Assembly: GCA_028288405.1 (NCBI GenBank)
Contig: JAQBNS010000037.1
Location: 1-64,000, forward strand
Source of the DNA: Chitinophagaceae bacterium
GTDB lineage: Bacteria; Bacteroidota; Bacteroidia; Cytophagales; Cytophagaceae
Length of the DNA stretch: 64,000 nucleotides
Reading direction: 5' to 3'
Under the pieces are notes generated by a model. That model made no database searches. It had not been told where the DNA came from and saw only the letters and a list, made by a program, of their open reading frames with translations. Both the position numbers and the translations under genes were made by a program. Below, piece after piece: positions 18,901-27,217 of this stretch (positions are counted from its first letter, which is position 1; each line of letters opens with the position of its first letter).

Positions 18901-20932
18901 CTTCCGGAATAGATCCCATGATAAAGAACTCTGCAGACTGGCAGCCATTCATCAGCAACAAAGGATACTTGCCTTTATTCATATATCCGTATACAGGATT
19001 CGATACGTTACCAATATCCAGATCTATAATGCTTGGAGAAGAGTGTCCGAAAAACGTAATGTAGGAAAGACCTTTATTCACTTCATCGGCTACACTGTAT
19101 ATCAATTTGGTATCTACCGCTCCTACTGAAGGATTTTTGACGTAGCTTCTTACTACCTTGCCTCCAAAGATCGGACCTTCCACTATTGCTTTAAAACCGT
19201 TTACAATACTTGCAAAGTATGGAATCTCACCTGTATCCGGTTTACCTCCGCTCAAATGGATCAAATGCTTTCTCCAAATGATATTTGAAGAGAGGGTATC
19301 ATTTGTCATTACTTTATTTAAATATTGCAAGACATCAGCATTTGTTCTCGCAGACAAACGACCCGTTGTCAGCTTAGGTCTAAGCGTACCGTCTGTAATG
19401 GTATAATATAAATCCGAAGAAGGCCAGCCGTAAGGAGGGATCAAATCTTCCATGCGGTAATTGAGCTGCTGATACGTATGGGTATTATTGATAAAGTCTA
19501 TTGAATTTTTTCTATAGAAAAAGTCTCCATGGTCCGTTGTGCCGAAGTAATCGTAATTGATGCCTTTACCTACGATAAAAAGATATTCGGCTACCCCACT
19601 GTTGAGCTCTTCCTTGCAATAGCGCTTGATGGCCATCGGATGTTTTTCGCCGTAGGTATATAAATTGTACAATTTAGTAACATCAGTAACAGTAACCGAT
19701 ACACCGGTTCCTGCACGGTAGGCTGCATAGTCAGCCACTCCATTGCCTGCTAGTAATTTCTTATGGGAAATCAATAACATTTTACCCTGCCCCATCGTGT
19801 AAGGCACCATGTCTACAGAATAGAGGTCAAGAATACTTTTGAAGGTATTAGCATATATGATTTTTGAAGCACCGGATGAAACATTGGTTGTTGCTGTACC
19901 ACCGGAGTATGTATAACCGAGGTTTACATAAGCTCCTTCGGATGAGATATCCCAAAGAAAAGCGCCATCGTTAAAACCGGTAAGATTAATTGTCTTAGCG
20001 GTATTGTCTGCAACAGGTTCTATAGCGTAAAATGTTTTACCACTCACATCCATTGTCTGTGGATACCTGACTATGATGTATGAGATAGCTACATAATCCG
20101 GCTGACCACCTATTCCTTTTAATCTTATTCCTACCTTCAAGGGTTGGTTATTGGTGAGGGTGTTCAACGAAAAAGTCTGTTTGAATTTATAAACATTACG
20201 TGCAGAGAAAATAATATCGGAAGAATTGGCTTGGACATTATTGATTAGAATATCTACGTTGTGTGAGTTCTGATTGGTTCCTACCAGTACAATTTCTAAT
20301 TCCGGATCTGCACCTCCACTGAACAAATTAGAAATAGGAATATCAATCGTTTTCGTTACAGGAGTAGCACCCGATTGGGTAATAGAAGAACTGAACCATC
20401 CTTCACCTATATCACCGGGACTTATATGCGTATCTGAACTATAAAGCCAACCGGCATAGTATTCATCGGCATAAAAAATAGTTTCTGTATGTCTATGATT
20501 TGCTTGCAAAGAAGCGGTTCCTGCCGCATTCGCATTGAGCCTTTTCCCGTCTGTACTGCTGATCGTTAGAAAACAATAGGTAGTATCAGAAAACAAACTG
20601 TAATATTTATTGGATTGAGAACTGGAAGGTTCGTACATCAAAGAATCCAGTGAACCATCATTTCCTTTGGCATAGAAATATAAATCTGTTCCATCCAAAT
20701 AAATCGACTGCTCTACTCCCCTAAACCATAGTTGTATCTTATTGGGACTGGAAGTCGAAATACCAGCGCTGTTCAATTGAGTAAAAGGAATTTTGTAAAC
20801 GGCTTCTTCCGCTACCGGTATTTTCCAATACGGTTGACCCGCTACAATCCACTCTCTTCCTTCTTGTGCCTTCACGAATGAAGTACAAAGAGTAAAAATA
20901 AAGAGGAACGGTATAAGTGCTTTTTTTATCAT
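15917..20932 (-). CDS. porU: type IX secretion sortase, PorU/PorU2-like (C25 peptidase)
   Basis: A 1671-residue C25 (gingipain-family) protein with a signal peptide (about 1-22). The catalytic pair is visible: FFGHSSP (His630) and LLMNGCQSAEFF (Cys664). In T9SS, PorU cleaves the C-terminal sorting domain of cargo at the cell surface and attaches the cargo to lipopolysaccharide. This copy is much longer than the classical roughly 1100-residue PorU. The extra part includes several beta-sandwich segments and ends in a FlgD-like module (YPYPNPFSTSCRFVFSL, then YAWDGRDEFGDKLANGVYIY). This matches the long variant usually called PorU2. Its partner PorV-like gene ends 9 bases upstream of its start, so the two form one operon. 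Whether it is the main sortase or a paralogue cannot be told from the window. Confidence 0.85.
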   Translation of the reverse strand: MIKKALIPFLFIFTLCTSFVKAQEGREWIVAGQPYWKIPVAEEAVYKIPFTQLNSAGISTSSPNKIQLWFRGVEQSIYLDGTDLYFYAKGNDGSLDSLMYEPSSSQSNKYYSLFSDTTYCFLTISSTDGKRLNANAAGTASLQANHRHTETIFYADEYYAGWLYSSDTHISPGDIGEGWFSSSITQSGATPVTKTIDIPISNLFSGGADPELEIVLVGTNQNSHNVDILINNVQANSSDIIFSARNVYKFKQTFSLNTLTNNQPLKVGIRLKGIGGQPDYVAISYIIVRYPQTMDVSGKTFYAIEPVADNTAKTINLTGFNDGAFLWDISSEGAYVNLGYTYSGGTATTNVSSGASKIIYANTFKSILDLYSVDMVPYTMGQGKMLLISHKKLLAGNGVADYAAYRAGTGVSVTVTDVTKLYNLYTYGEKHPMAIKRYCKEELNSGVAEYLFIVGKGINYDYFGTTDHGDFFYRKNSIDFINNTHTYQQLNYRMEDLIPPYGWPSSDLYYTITDGTLRPKLTTGRLSARTNADVLQYLNKVMTNDTLSSNIIWRKHLIHLSGGKPDTGEIPYFASIVNGFKAIVEGPIFGGKVVRSYVKNPSVGAVDTKLIYSVADEVNKGLSYITFFGHSSPSIIDLDIGNVSNPVYGYMNKGKYPLLLMNGCQSAEFFIMGSIPEDWIMTPEKGALLTLGHGDIGYPNYMQSYTTYFYNFNFADSRFINSSIGDVQSKTLDTFLTYWEPRTFDIDSKAIVHTQATQFVLQGDPTVKLYKPLKTDYAIAGDAEVGEKKVFIKAFGSGPISAMSDSFGIAIPITNYGLRSPKPLQVRIRHTVTNNNTVVIDKTYPIINLNPIGYVDTFVYTILGKEPKLLGINKFEIMVDPGDSIAEFNENNNVATLEYFVPLSSVSCLYPIEYSVVHDQPVNFVAQSIDLFQSAKNYHVEIDTSHLYNSPARIIKTISSGALVTFTQTLLTDVLPSDSLVYYWRIRFDDLTPGEDTLWSESSFIYIKNSPDGWSQSEYPQLFKDTYKRMTISPQGALSFTTNTGRITATTQADNVNNQEIGYNNNNLLQFIGGLEPACGLLDGAYVIVFDAETTVPYLVDPSLRCGTEHPVAHRFLNLYSSGDQAILENFLNTVKKDEFILFMTSGRSEYDTWSASLRNLLSSQFGAQHLANLASDKGYMLLTRKRAGTIPLQELYSTNVSDILTMDYQLVGRYKSGSLTSTLIGPATSWGTMYKTVQLTNDDFAELKVIRINVEGKEIDTIGVPLVGDVDLAPLVPVASFPYIRLLMNTADTTDFTPAYLKKWQVIYGPAPEGTIDPFLAGVDKYTVTDKNQGESFTLPFAFTNISNVDFTQPLRVVFTLRNDRGSLKRDTITIGLLPHGHDTIFYYTVNIGTSVGRNVLQVYVNPKLQREVYYQNNVQEVAFNVQEDKTHPVIGAMFDGVHIFDGDVVSPSPYIAITLADNNNLLSMGDSTTLTITLIDPNGVSTVVQKGSSIYTTPIWGQDPIDKSKFRVEFKPNSDFINGKYKLVIQGKDASGNRSSNQNLEINFEVVNESTITNFYPYPNPFSTSCRFVFSLTGKDIPEDIKIQIMTVSGKVVREIFKSELGNIHIGDNITDYAWDGRDEFGDKLANGVYIYRVIIKNQNDKFDHRETSGDKAFKKGYGKLYILR

Positions 20933-20940
20933 TCGTTGAA

Positions 20941-22026
20941 CTAAATAGAATCAAAAGTAAATTTAACAGAGAACACGTTAGAGTATAAAGATTCCGATAC
21001 GTTGCCAATGTTTGTCAATGCGTAATCTATCGTGAACTTGTATATCTTCAAGCCTACACCGAAGTTAGGTTGCACACTTGTATATGTTCCTTCGAAATTT
21101 TTGACTTGCTGAATGTTTCCAATCCCGGCTCTTAGGAATACAATCTTTTTGTAATTGGCTTCTAAGCCTAGCGCCGGATCTATAGAAGTGAAGGAACTTT
21201 TTACTACTGTATTTCTTTTTCCGTCAAATGTAAAAATTAAATCTGTGCTGGCGGTCAATCCGATTTTTTTAGACAACTGAAAAGTTCTTGCTACACCTAG
21301 AATCATCTTCGGCAATGTAACCTCTACGCTGTTCTCCGGAATCTCATTACCGGTCTTAGCATATACGTCTTTTACCAATTCGGGGTTATGTGTCCAGGCG
21401 TTGAAGGTACCCGTCACATCTCTCAGCATCAATCCAAATTGCCATTTCTTACGCTCATACTGTGCACCTGCATCCAAACCAAATCCCCAGGCATTGGCAA
21501 AGTCCCCTACCGTTCTATAAATCACTTTAAAATTCGCTCCCAGTCTAAGTCCTTTGATTCTATTGGACTTTCTAGCGTAAGTCAATACGAAGGCATAATC
21601 GGAAGAAGAGAAATAACGGATGTTGTTGTAATTGATTTTTCCATTGTTGTTCCCATCACTGTCAAACAAATAACGCGTATCAGGAATATCATCTACACCA
21701 AAACGAATCACAGAAAGTCCCACTGCACTATTGCTGTCAATCTTCATCGCAATGGCACCGTAATCATACTTTGCTATACCGGCAAAATACTCGGCATGCA
21801 TTAACGCGATTTCATACTTGTTTTTGATCTTAGTCAATCCTGCCGGATTCCAATATCCTGAAGTAACATCATCGACCAAAGCAGACTGTACATTCGACAT
21901 CGCCATCCCTCTTGCTCCTACACCAATAGCTAAAAATTCATTACTGTACTTAGGAGCCGTAATCTGGGCTGACGCACTAAAACTTAAAACGATTAAACCT
22001 GTGACTAACAGGATACTTGACCTCAT
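20941..22026 (-). CDS. porV: PorV/PorQ family outer-membrane protein (PorV2-like)
   Basis: A 361-residue FadL-like beta-barrel of the PorV/PorQ family. In the T9SS PorV shuttles cargo from the translocon to the PorU attachment complex. The mature N-terminus has the family pattern FLAIGVGARGMAMSNVQSA, followed by GYWNPAGL, then alternating amphipathic strands and an aromatic C-terminal strand (FSVKFTFDSI). I chose the ATG at 22024-22026, which gives a clean signal peptide (MRSSILLVTG...SFSASAQ); the frame continues to 22065. It precedes the PorU-type gene by 8 bases and is probably co-transcribed with it. Divergent from the small lipoprotein gene. Confidence 0.87.
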   Translation of the reverse strand: MRSSILLVTGLIVLSFSASAQITAPKYSNEFLAIGVGARGMAMSNVQSALVDDVTSGYWNPAGLTKIKNKYEIALMHAEYFAGIAKYDYGAIAMKIDSNSAVGLSVIRFGVDDIPDTRYLFDSDGNNNGKINYNNIRYFSSSDYAFVLTYARKSNRIKGLRLGANFKVIYRTVGDFANAWGFGLDAGAQYERKKWQFGLMLRDVTGTFNAWTHNPELVKDVYAKTGNEIPENSVEVTLPKMILGVARTFQLSKKIGLTASTDLIFTFDGKRNTVVKSSFTSIDPALGLEANYKKIVFLRAGIGNIQQVKNFEGTYTSVQPNFGVGLKIYKFTIDYALTNIGNVSESLYSNVFSVKFTFDSI

Positions 22027-22111
22027 GTTGCTAGCTATTTTTAGATAACTTAAATATATATTCATTTTCTGACAAAAACGTAACTATTTACCTAATTTAG
22101 AGTCCCTTTAA

Positions 22112-22714
22112 ATGGAAAAACGTATGAAAATAAATGCTTATTTAGTAGCCCTTTTGTTGGCTTTAACTGTCATTTCCTGTAAAGAAAACAGTACACAAAA
22201 AACTGAAAAGGCCGCTCCTTCTAGTAACGCTGCTTTGGCTCATTTACAAGCCTTAGGTGACAGTTGTTCTAAGGCCTGGGAATTGATGATCAGTTCAGAC
22301 AATCAGAAGATAAAAGACCTGGAACGTTTGCTTCAGGAAATCTCTTACATTCCCGGACACAACGAGCAAGAGTTGAAAAGATTGTCTGACCTGGTAAAAG
22401 AATTACCCACAAAAAGATATACCTCTGAAACGATGACCTCTCCTGCCATAGATGCTTACGATCAGGCAACCGATGAATTATTGAGACAGGTTTTTGACTT
22501 AAAAAGAAATACTAAAGGTGTAGAAAATTACACACTCACCGGCGAATTAGAAACCAGTATTCGTGAAGCAGATGGTATGGTCGTTAACTATAGAGTATTG
22601 TACGATCGTTGGGTACATAAATATAATGAGTCATTGGAAAAAATACAAACCACTACAGAAGTAAGCGATGCCGATCGTGAAGGGTTGAAGAAGAAGTTGA
22701 CGTTTGAAATATAA
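22112..22714 (+). CDS. small helical lipoprotein, function unknown
   Basis: A 200-residue protein with a lipoprotein signal: a hydrophobic core, then the lipobox VISC at residues 20-23. A low-complexity linker follows, then a largely helical region with charged repeats. The segment VVNYRVLYDRWVHKYNESL is reminiscent of LemA-type helices, but the match is too weak for an assignment. An in-frame ATG at 22124 (MKINAY) is an alternative start and still gives the signal. It is divergent from the PorV-type gene and convergent with the M3 peptidase. The heptamer repeat hairpin directly after its stop may act as terminator. Confidence 0.72.
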   Translation: MEKRMKINAYLVALLLALTVISCKENSTQKTEKAAPSSNAALAHLQALGDSCSKAWELMISSDNQKIKDLERLLQEISYIPGHNEQELKRLSDLVKELPTKRYTSETMTSPAIDAYDQATDELLRQVFDLKRNTKGVENYTLTGELETSIREADGMVVNYRVLYDRWVHKYNESLEKIQTTTEVSDADREGLKKKLTFEI

Positions 22715-22718
22715 AAAC

Positions 22719-22787
22719 AGGAACGAGCGAGGAGGAACGAGGTACGCTAAGCGCATTATTTACTCGTACCTCCTCGCTCGTACCTCT
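22719..22787. repeat. heptamer-repeat inverted pair (GAGnnAC family), copy 1
   Basis: The left arm (22719-22746) reads GAGGAAC, GAGGTAC and related words in a 7-base period. The right arm (22765-22787), read on the minus strand, is GAGGTAC, GAGCGAG, GAGGTAC. The arms are largely complementary around an AT-rich loop. It sits between convergent genes and overlaps the stop codon of the M3 peptidase gene. Confidence 0.75.
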
Positions 22788-24504
22788 ATTCTGGCGTAGC
22801 CAACTCCAACTCCTTCCATACAAACTCCATCAATCCTTTCACATAGGCTTCGCTGAAATCAAAAGAGATTCCGGCTGTGCTGTAGATCTCAGGGATCGTT
22901 CTGCTGTAGCCTAATGACAGAGCATCAGTATAGTGTTGGAATGTTTTTGACGCATCACCTTTGAAGTTTTTCCAAAGTGCTACAGCACCTAGTTGAGCCA
23001 TGCCGTATTCAATGTAGTAGAATGGCACTTCGTATAAGTGTAATTGTTTTTGCCAGGTATATTTTTTAAATTCTTCCAATCCTGTCCAGTCTGTTTGATT
23101 GGAACTGAACTCACCTGAAATGTCTAACCAAGCCTGTTCTCTTTGTTCCACCGTGTGTGTAGGATTTTCATAAATCCAATGTTGGAATTTATCGATGATT
23201 GCTACCCATGGTAAAGTCGCCAAGATGCCTTCCAGGTGTTCTCTTTTTGCACGTTTTAAATCTCTTTCATCAGCAAAGAAAATATCCCAATGTTCCATCG
23301 TGAAAAGTTCCATAGACATGGAAGCCAGTTCAGCCACTTCGGAAGAAGGGTGTTTGTAAAACTGTAAAGGTTGACCCGACACAAGGAACGAATGGTAAGC
23401 ATGTCCGCCTTCGTGTACCAGTGTCACTAAGTCTCTCAGCGAACTGGAAGCATTCATGAAGATGAAAGGAACACCCGTTTCATCCAATGGATAGTTATAA
23501 CCTCCGGGAGCCTTGCCAATCCTCGATATCAGATCCAGGTGCTTCATGGTTTTCATCGTTTCCAAACAACCACCCAGTTGAGGATTGATGCGGTTGAAAC
23601 AAGTGACCGTTTTAGCCAACAATTCATCCCCATCAGAAAAAGGTTTCAGAGGAGTCGTACCAAAATAATTTACCGCGCCATCCCAAGGTCTCAGCGATTC
23701 TAACTTTAAAGCAGCCTTGCGTTCCTGACCCAATTTGTTCAACAAAGGAACAACGTGTTTTTTGATGGCATCGTGAAAATTGAATACATCTTTCACACTG
23801 TAATCAAAGCGTCCCATCGCTTTGAACATATAATCCCTGTAATTAGAGAAGTCCGCATTTTTCGCTACTTCATCTCTTTTGACAACGAGTTTAGAATACA
23901 ACTCATTCAATGCCGGCTTATCTTTAATTCTTCTGTTGGCAATTTTCAGGTACACTTCTTCCCTCTTCGCTCTATCTGTTGATTGAAGAAAATCAGAAGC
24001 TTGTTGCAAGGTCAATTCTTTACCGTCAACTTCCACCGTCATGGCGGCATTGATGGTGCCGAACTCATGTGCTTCCTGCTCCAATTCTGACATCAGCTGA
24101 ATGTTCTTCTCTCTGAACAAAGCGATATCTGTTTCTATGCTGCGAATGATATTGGCCAATCCCGGATCTTTTTTCAATTCCTCTTTTAAAGGATGCTGAA
24201 CCAGTTTCAAATTCAGGTCATTGCTATATGGAGCAATCTGTGGCTGTATCTCCGCTACAAAGTAGTTGAACTGATCAGACAGTTCTTTATTTTGTGTGTC
24301 GCAGGTCATACGCACATAACGCCATCCCATTTCTTCTTCCAGTACAGATTCCAATTCACTGCGGTCTTTCAACCATTGCTGAAGGTCTGCCATACCGTTT
24401 AAATGCCTTGACAACAGTGCTTCGAAGTATGGTTTCAAGTTTTCCCAGGTGCTTACTTTCCAATCTTTAGGTAAGTAGTGACGTTGTAATTTTATGGCTT
24501 TCAT
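22786..24504 (-). CDS. M3 family oligoendopeptidase
   Basis: A 572-residue zinc metallopeptidase of the M3B oligoendopeptidase F type. The zinc motif HEGGH is at residues 364-368 (LVHEGGHAYHSFL). Other family segments are GGYNYPLDETGVPFIFMNAS before the motif and SSEVAELASMSMELF after it, which supplies the third zinc ligand. There is no signal peptide, so it likely degrades short peptides in the cytoplasm. A run of TTGTTAG repeats lies 6 bases upstream of the ATG, leaving no room for a normal ribosome site. Confidence 0.93.
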   Translation of the reverse strand: MKAIKLQRHYLPKDWKVSTWENLKPYFEALLSRHLNGMADLQQWLKDRSELESVLEEEMGWRYVRMTCDTQNKELSDQFNYFVAEIQPQIAPYSNDLNLKLVQHPLKEELKKDPGLANIIRSIETDIALFREKNIQLMSELEQEAHEFGTINAAMTVEVDGKELTLQQASDFLQSTDRAKREEVYLKIANRRIKDKPALNELYSKLVVKRDEVAKNADFSNYRDYMFKAMGRFDYSVKDVFNFHDAIKKHVVPLLNKLGQERKAALKLESLRPWDGAVNYFGTTPLKPFSDGDELLAKTVTCFNRINPQLGGCLETMKTMKHLDLISRIGKAPGGYNYPLDETGVPFIFMNASSSLRDLVTLVHEGGHAYHSFLVSGQPLQFYKHPSSEVAELASMSMELFTMEHWDIFFADERDLKRAKREHLEGILATLPWVAIIDKFQHWIYENPTHTVEQREQAWLDISGEFSSNQTDWTGLEEFKKYTWQKQLHLYEVPFYYIEYGMAQLGAVALWKNFKGDASKTFQHYTDALSLGYSRTIPEIYSTAGISFDFSEAYVKGLMEFVWKELELATPE

Positions 24505-24510
24505 AACTAG

Positions 24511-24560
24511 TTGTTAGTTGTTAGTCGTTAGTTGTTAGTGAAGATAACTCACAACTAATA
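24511..24560. repeat. TTGTTAG heptamer array, copy 1
   Basis: Four consecutive heptamers TTGTTAG, TTGTTAG, TCGTTAG, TTGTTAG occupy 24511-24538, followed by a short inverted remnant (ACAACTAA, about 24551-24558). The array begins 6 bases upstream of the M3 peptidase start codon. The same word forms a longer array beside the SpmA-SpmB gene near 63.4 kb. Confidence 0.8.
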
Positions 24561-24580
24561 CCTGACATGTACTGATATTA

Positions 24581-25630
24581 TTAATCGATTTCGACAACGG
24601 TGTTAGGTGCCACGGGGCGGCCTACACAAGTGAGTACGTAACCTTGTTTGATTTCTTTTTCGCTGAGTCCGTCGCAATCCGGCATGGTGACTTTACCGCT
24701 GGTACATTTGCCCATGCAAGCCGTACACAAACCGCTTTGACAAGAATAAGGCAAGTCAATGTCCAGATCCAATGCGGCTTCCAGGATGGATTTGTTTTTA
24801 GGAACATCAATCACATATTCTTGTCCGCTGTAAAAAATAGTGACTGTATCTTCCCCTTTTACAGGCTTGGCAGCTTCATCGGGAATACTTTCAAAAGCAG
24901 GAGGAGCACTGAAGAAACTTTCCTTGTGAACCAGCGCTTCCGGGACATCCATTGACGTCAGGGCTTCGATGGTATTTTCCATCATGCCATTCGGTCCGCA
25001 AACGAAGGCATCAAATTTATTGGCAAACCAACCTTGTTGAATCAACGTTTCTTTCAACGAAGACGGTGATAATTTTGCAGGGATTACACCTTCTTTCGTC
25101 GGTTGACTCAGGTAATGAAGAATCTTAAACTTACCGCTATGTTGCGCGACCAATTCATCCAGCTGCTTATGGAAAATAATTTCACCTTCTGAACGGTTAC
25201 AGTCCACCAATAAAATTTTTGTAACCTGCTCGTTTGCTAAATAGTCTTTCAGCATGCTGATGATGGGCGTGATACCGCTTCCTCCGCCTACTAACAGCAC
25301 TCTGTCTTTCGTTCTCTTATCCGAAGAAAAATTGCCAATAGCAGACATTACTTCTACAAAATCTCCCGCCTTGATATGGTCTGGAATATAGTTAGAGACC
25401 AGGCCACCGGCTACCTTTTTGATGGTCAATACGATCTCTTTTTCTGATGGATGAGAAGAAGCAGAATAAGAACGTCTTACTTTTTCGCCGTTGATCGTGA
25501 GGAGTAGTGTAAAGAACTGTCCGGCTTTATAGAAAATGGATGGATTCGGTTGCTCAAGAATCAGAGAGTATGAACTGGGAGTCTCTGGTTGTATGCTTTT
25601 TACCTTCAGGTAATGGTAACGTTCTGACAT
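24581..25630 (-). CDS. ferredoxin reductase with C-terminal 2Fe-2S domain
   Basis: A 349-residue flavoprotein reductase. An FAD-binding domain with RSYSASS (about 54-60) is followed by an NAD(P)-binding domain with GGGSGITPIISML and the CGPNGMM motif. The C-terminal plant-type [2Fe-2S] ferredoxin domain has ligands Cys297, Cys302, Cys305 and Cys335 (CQSGLC.AC ... TCVG). The order FAD-NAD-2Fe2S is that of PaaE/Hmp-like oxygenase reductases. It should pass electrons from NAD(P)H to an oxygenase or other acceptor, but no partner enzyme lies nearby, so the physiological role is open. The gene is divergent from purB. Confidence 0.92.
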   Translation of the reverse strand: MSERYHYLKVKSIQPETPSSYSLILEQPNPSIFYKAGQFFTLLLTINGEKVRRSYSASSHPSEKEIVLTIKKVAGGLVSNYIPDHIKAGDFVEVMSAIGNFSSDKRTKDRVLLVGGGSGITPIISMLKDYLANEQVTKILLVDCNRSEGEIIFHKQLDELVAQHSGKFKILHYLSQPTKEGVIPAKLSPSSLKETLIQQGWFANKFDAFVCGPNGMMENTIEALTSMDVPEALVHKESFFSAPPAFESIPDEAAKPVKGEDTVTIFYSGQEYVIDVPKNKSILEAALDLDIDLPYSCQSGLCTACMGKCTSGKVTMPDCDGLSEKEIKQGYVLTCVGRPVAPNTVVEID

Positions 25631-25713
25631 GCGAAGAATGACTTATTAATGTTATGCAATTTTATGAAGTATCAGGGAGAATTACTAGGCTAAAGGACTT
25701 AAAGAATTAGCTG

Positions 25714-25776
25714 GGAGGGACGAGCGAGGAGGGACGGAAAAGAATCGAATCGTACCTCCTAGCTCCTAGCTCGTTC
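25714..25776. repeat. heptamer-repeat inverted pair (GAGnnAC family), copy 2
   Basis: The left arm (25714-25736) contains GAGGGAC, GAGCGAG, GAGGGAC in tandem. The right arm (25751-25776), read on the minus strand, contains GAGCTAG, GAGCTAG (last base changed), GAGGTAC. A short AT-rich loop separates them. It lies between the divergent ferredoxin reductase and purB genes, upstream of the purB promoter. Confidence 0.75.
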
Positions 25777-25834
25777 TTACTTTTAAGATTTCCACACTTT
25801 CGCCTTTCTTGTGGGTGATATTGAGCAAATTGAG

Positions 25835-25842
25835 TATATTTG
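25835..25842 (+). promoter_or_regulatory. candidate -7 box of purB
   Basis: TATATTTG matches the Bacteroidota -7 consensus TAnnTTTG exactly and ends 20 bases before the purB start codon. A clear TTTG box at the usual 19-21 base spacing is not present, so only half of the promoter is convincing. Confidence 0.5.
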
Positions 25843-25862
25843 CCGCTTACAAAAACACAAGA

Positions 25863-27212
25863 ATGAAACTTCAAGCACTTACCGCTATTTCTCCTGTCGA
25901 CGGACGTTACAGAAATCAAGTACAGGAACTGGCCGCCTTTTATTCCGAATATGCGCTGATCAAATACCGCGTGCATGTGGAGATCGAGTACATCATTGCT
26001 TTATCTGAGCAAAAATTAAAAGGTTTCACACCGTTTACAGAAGCACAGAAAAAGAATATCCGAAAGATCATTGAAAACTTCAGTGAGAGCAACGCGGTCG
26101 AGATTAAGAAAATTGAAAAGACTACCAATCACGATGTGAAAGCGGTGGAATATTTCATCAAGCAAGAGTTTGATCAATTAAAAATCAAAGATCAGAAAGA
26201 GTTTATCCATTTCGGATTGACGTCTCAAGATGTCAATAACACATCGATTCCATTGTTGTTGAAAGACAGTATTGAAGAAGTAATTCTTCCCATTTTAGAT
26301 CAAGTGATTGCTGAGATCGCTCGTCTGGCAAAAGATTGGGAACACATATCGATGCTGGCTCACACGCACGGGCAGCCTGCTTCTCCCACCCGTTTAGGTA
26401 AAGAATTGTTGGTGTTTCACGAACGGTTGAACAATCAATACGCACAACTGAAACAAATTCCTTTCTCGGCTAAGTTCGGCGGAGCAACAGGTAATTTCAA
26501 CGCGCACCATGTGGCTTTCCCAAAAGTAAACTGGGTGAAATTTGCAGATCAGTTTGTCAATAAAACATTGGGATTGAAACGTTCCAAGTATACTACACAG
26601 ATTGAGCACTACGATAACATTGCGGCACTATGCGATGCATTCAAACGCATCAATACGATTTTGATTGACTTAGACAGAGACGTATGGCAATACGTGTCGA
26701 TGGGCTATTTCAAACAAAAAATCAAAAAAGGAGAAGTAGGCAGCTCTGCCATGCCACATAAAGTGAATCCGATTGACTTCGAAAATTCTGAAGGTAATTT
26801 AGGAATTGCGAATGCTTTGTTTGAACATTTCAGTGCCAAACTTCCTATCTCCCGTTTACAAAGAGACTTAACCGATTCGACCGTATTGAGAAATATCGGT
26901 GTTCCATTTGCACATACCGTGATCGCTTTCAAATCTTTATTGAAAGGTTTAGGTAAACTGGAGTTGAACCAAGCCGCACTGGAAGCACACCTGGATGCCA
27001 ATTGGGCCGTGGTATCTGAAGCCATTCAAACTATTCTTCGCAGAGAAGGCTATCCTAATCCTTATGAAAAACTAAAGGATCTGACCAGAACCAATACACA
27101 CATTACAGAAGAAAGCATCATTGATTTCATTGTTAGTTTAGACGTCAGCGAAGCGCTGAAAAATGAATTAATGAAAATCACACCACATAACTATACAGGA
27201 ATTCGCTTTTAA
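25863..27212 (+). CDS. purB: adenylosuccinate lyase
   Basis: A 449-residue fumarase/aspartase-superfamily lyase that removes fumarate from SAICAR and from adenylosuccinate in purine synthesis. The superfamily signature GSSAMPHKVNPIDFENSEG is present in the second half, the catalytic loop serine is in GSSAMPHK, and the LTSQDVNNT and AHTHGQPASPT segments carry the conserved histidines. The N-terminus ALTAISPVDGRY is that of the long E. coli-type PurB. I chose the ATG at 25863, which gives this N-terminus, over an upstream in-frame start at 25809. A methyltransferase gene follows after 5 bases. Confidence 0.97.
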   Translation: MKLQALTAISPVDGRYRNQVQELAAFYSEYALIKYRVHVEIEYIIALSEQKLKGFTPFTEAQKKNIRKIIENFSESNAVEIKKIEKTTNHDVKAVEYFIKQEFDQLKIKDQKEFIHFGLTSQDVNNTSIPLLLKDSIEEVILPILDQVIAEIARLAKDWEHISMLAHTHGQPASPTRLGKELLVFHERLNNQYAQLKQIPFSAKFGGATGNFNAHHVAFPKVNWVKFADQFVNKTLGLKRSKYTTQIEHYDNIAALCDAFKRINTILIDLDRDVWQYVSMGYFKQKIKKGEVGSSAMPHKVNPIDFENSEGNLGIANALFEHFSAKLPISRLQRDLTDSTVLRNIGVPFAHTVIAFKSLLKGLGKLELNQAALEAHLDANWAVVSEAIQTILRREGYPNPYEKLKDLTRTNTHITEESIIDFIVSLDVSEALKNELMKITPHNYTGIRF

Positions 27213-27217
27213 GTCTC

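Noticed and set aside
22112..22714. LemA family assignment for the small lipoprotein
   Set aside because: Only one short helix resembles LemA and the lipobox and length do not fit well; left as unknown.
24511..24560. TTGTTAG and other heptamer arrays as possible CRISPR repeats
   Set aside because: The units are contiguous 7-mers without spacers, and no cas genes are present.
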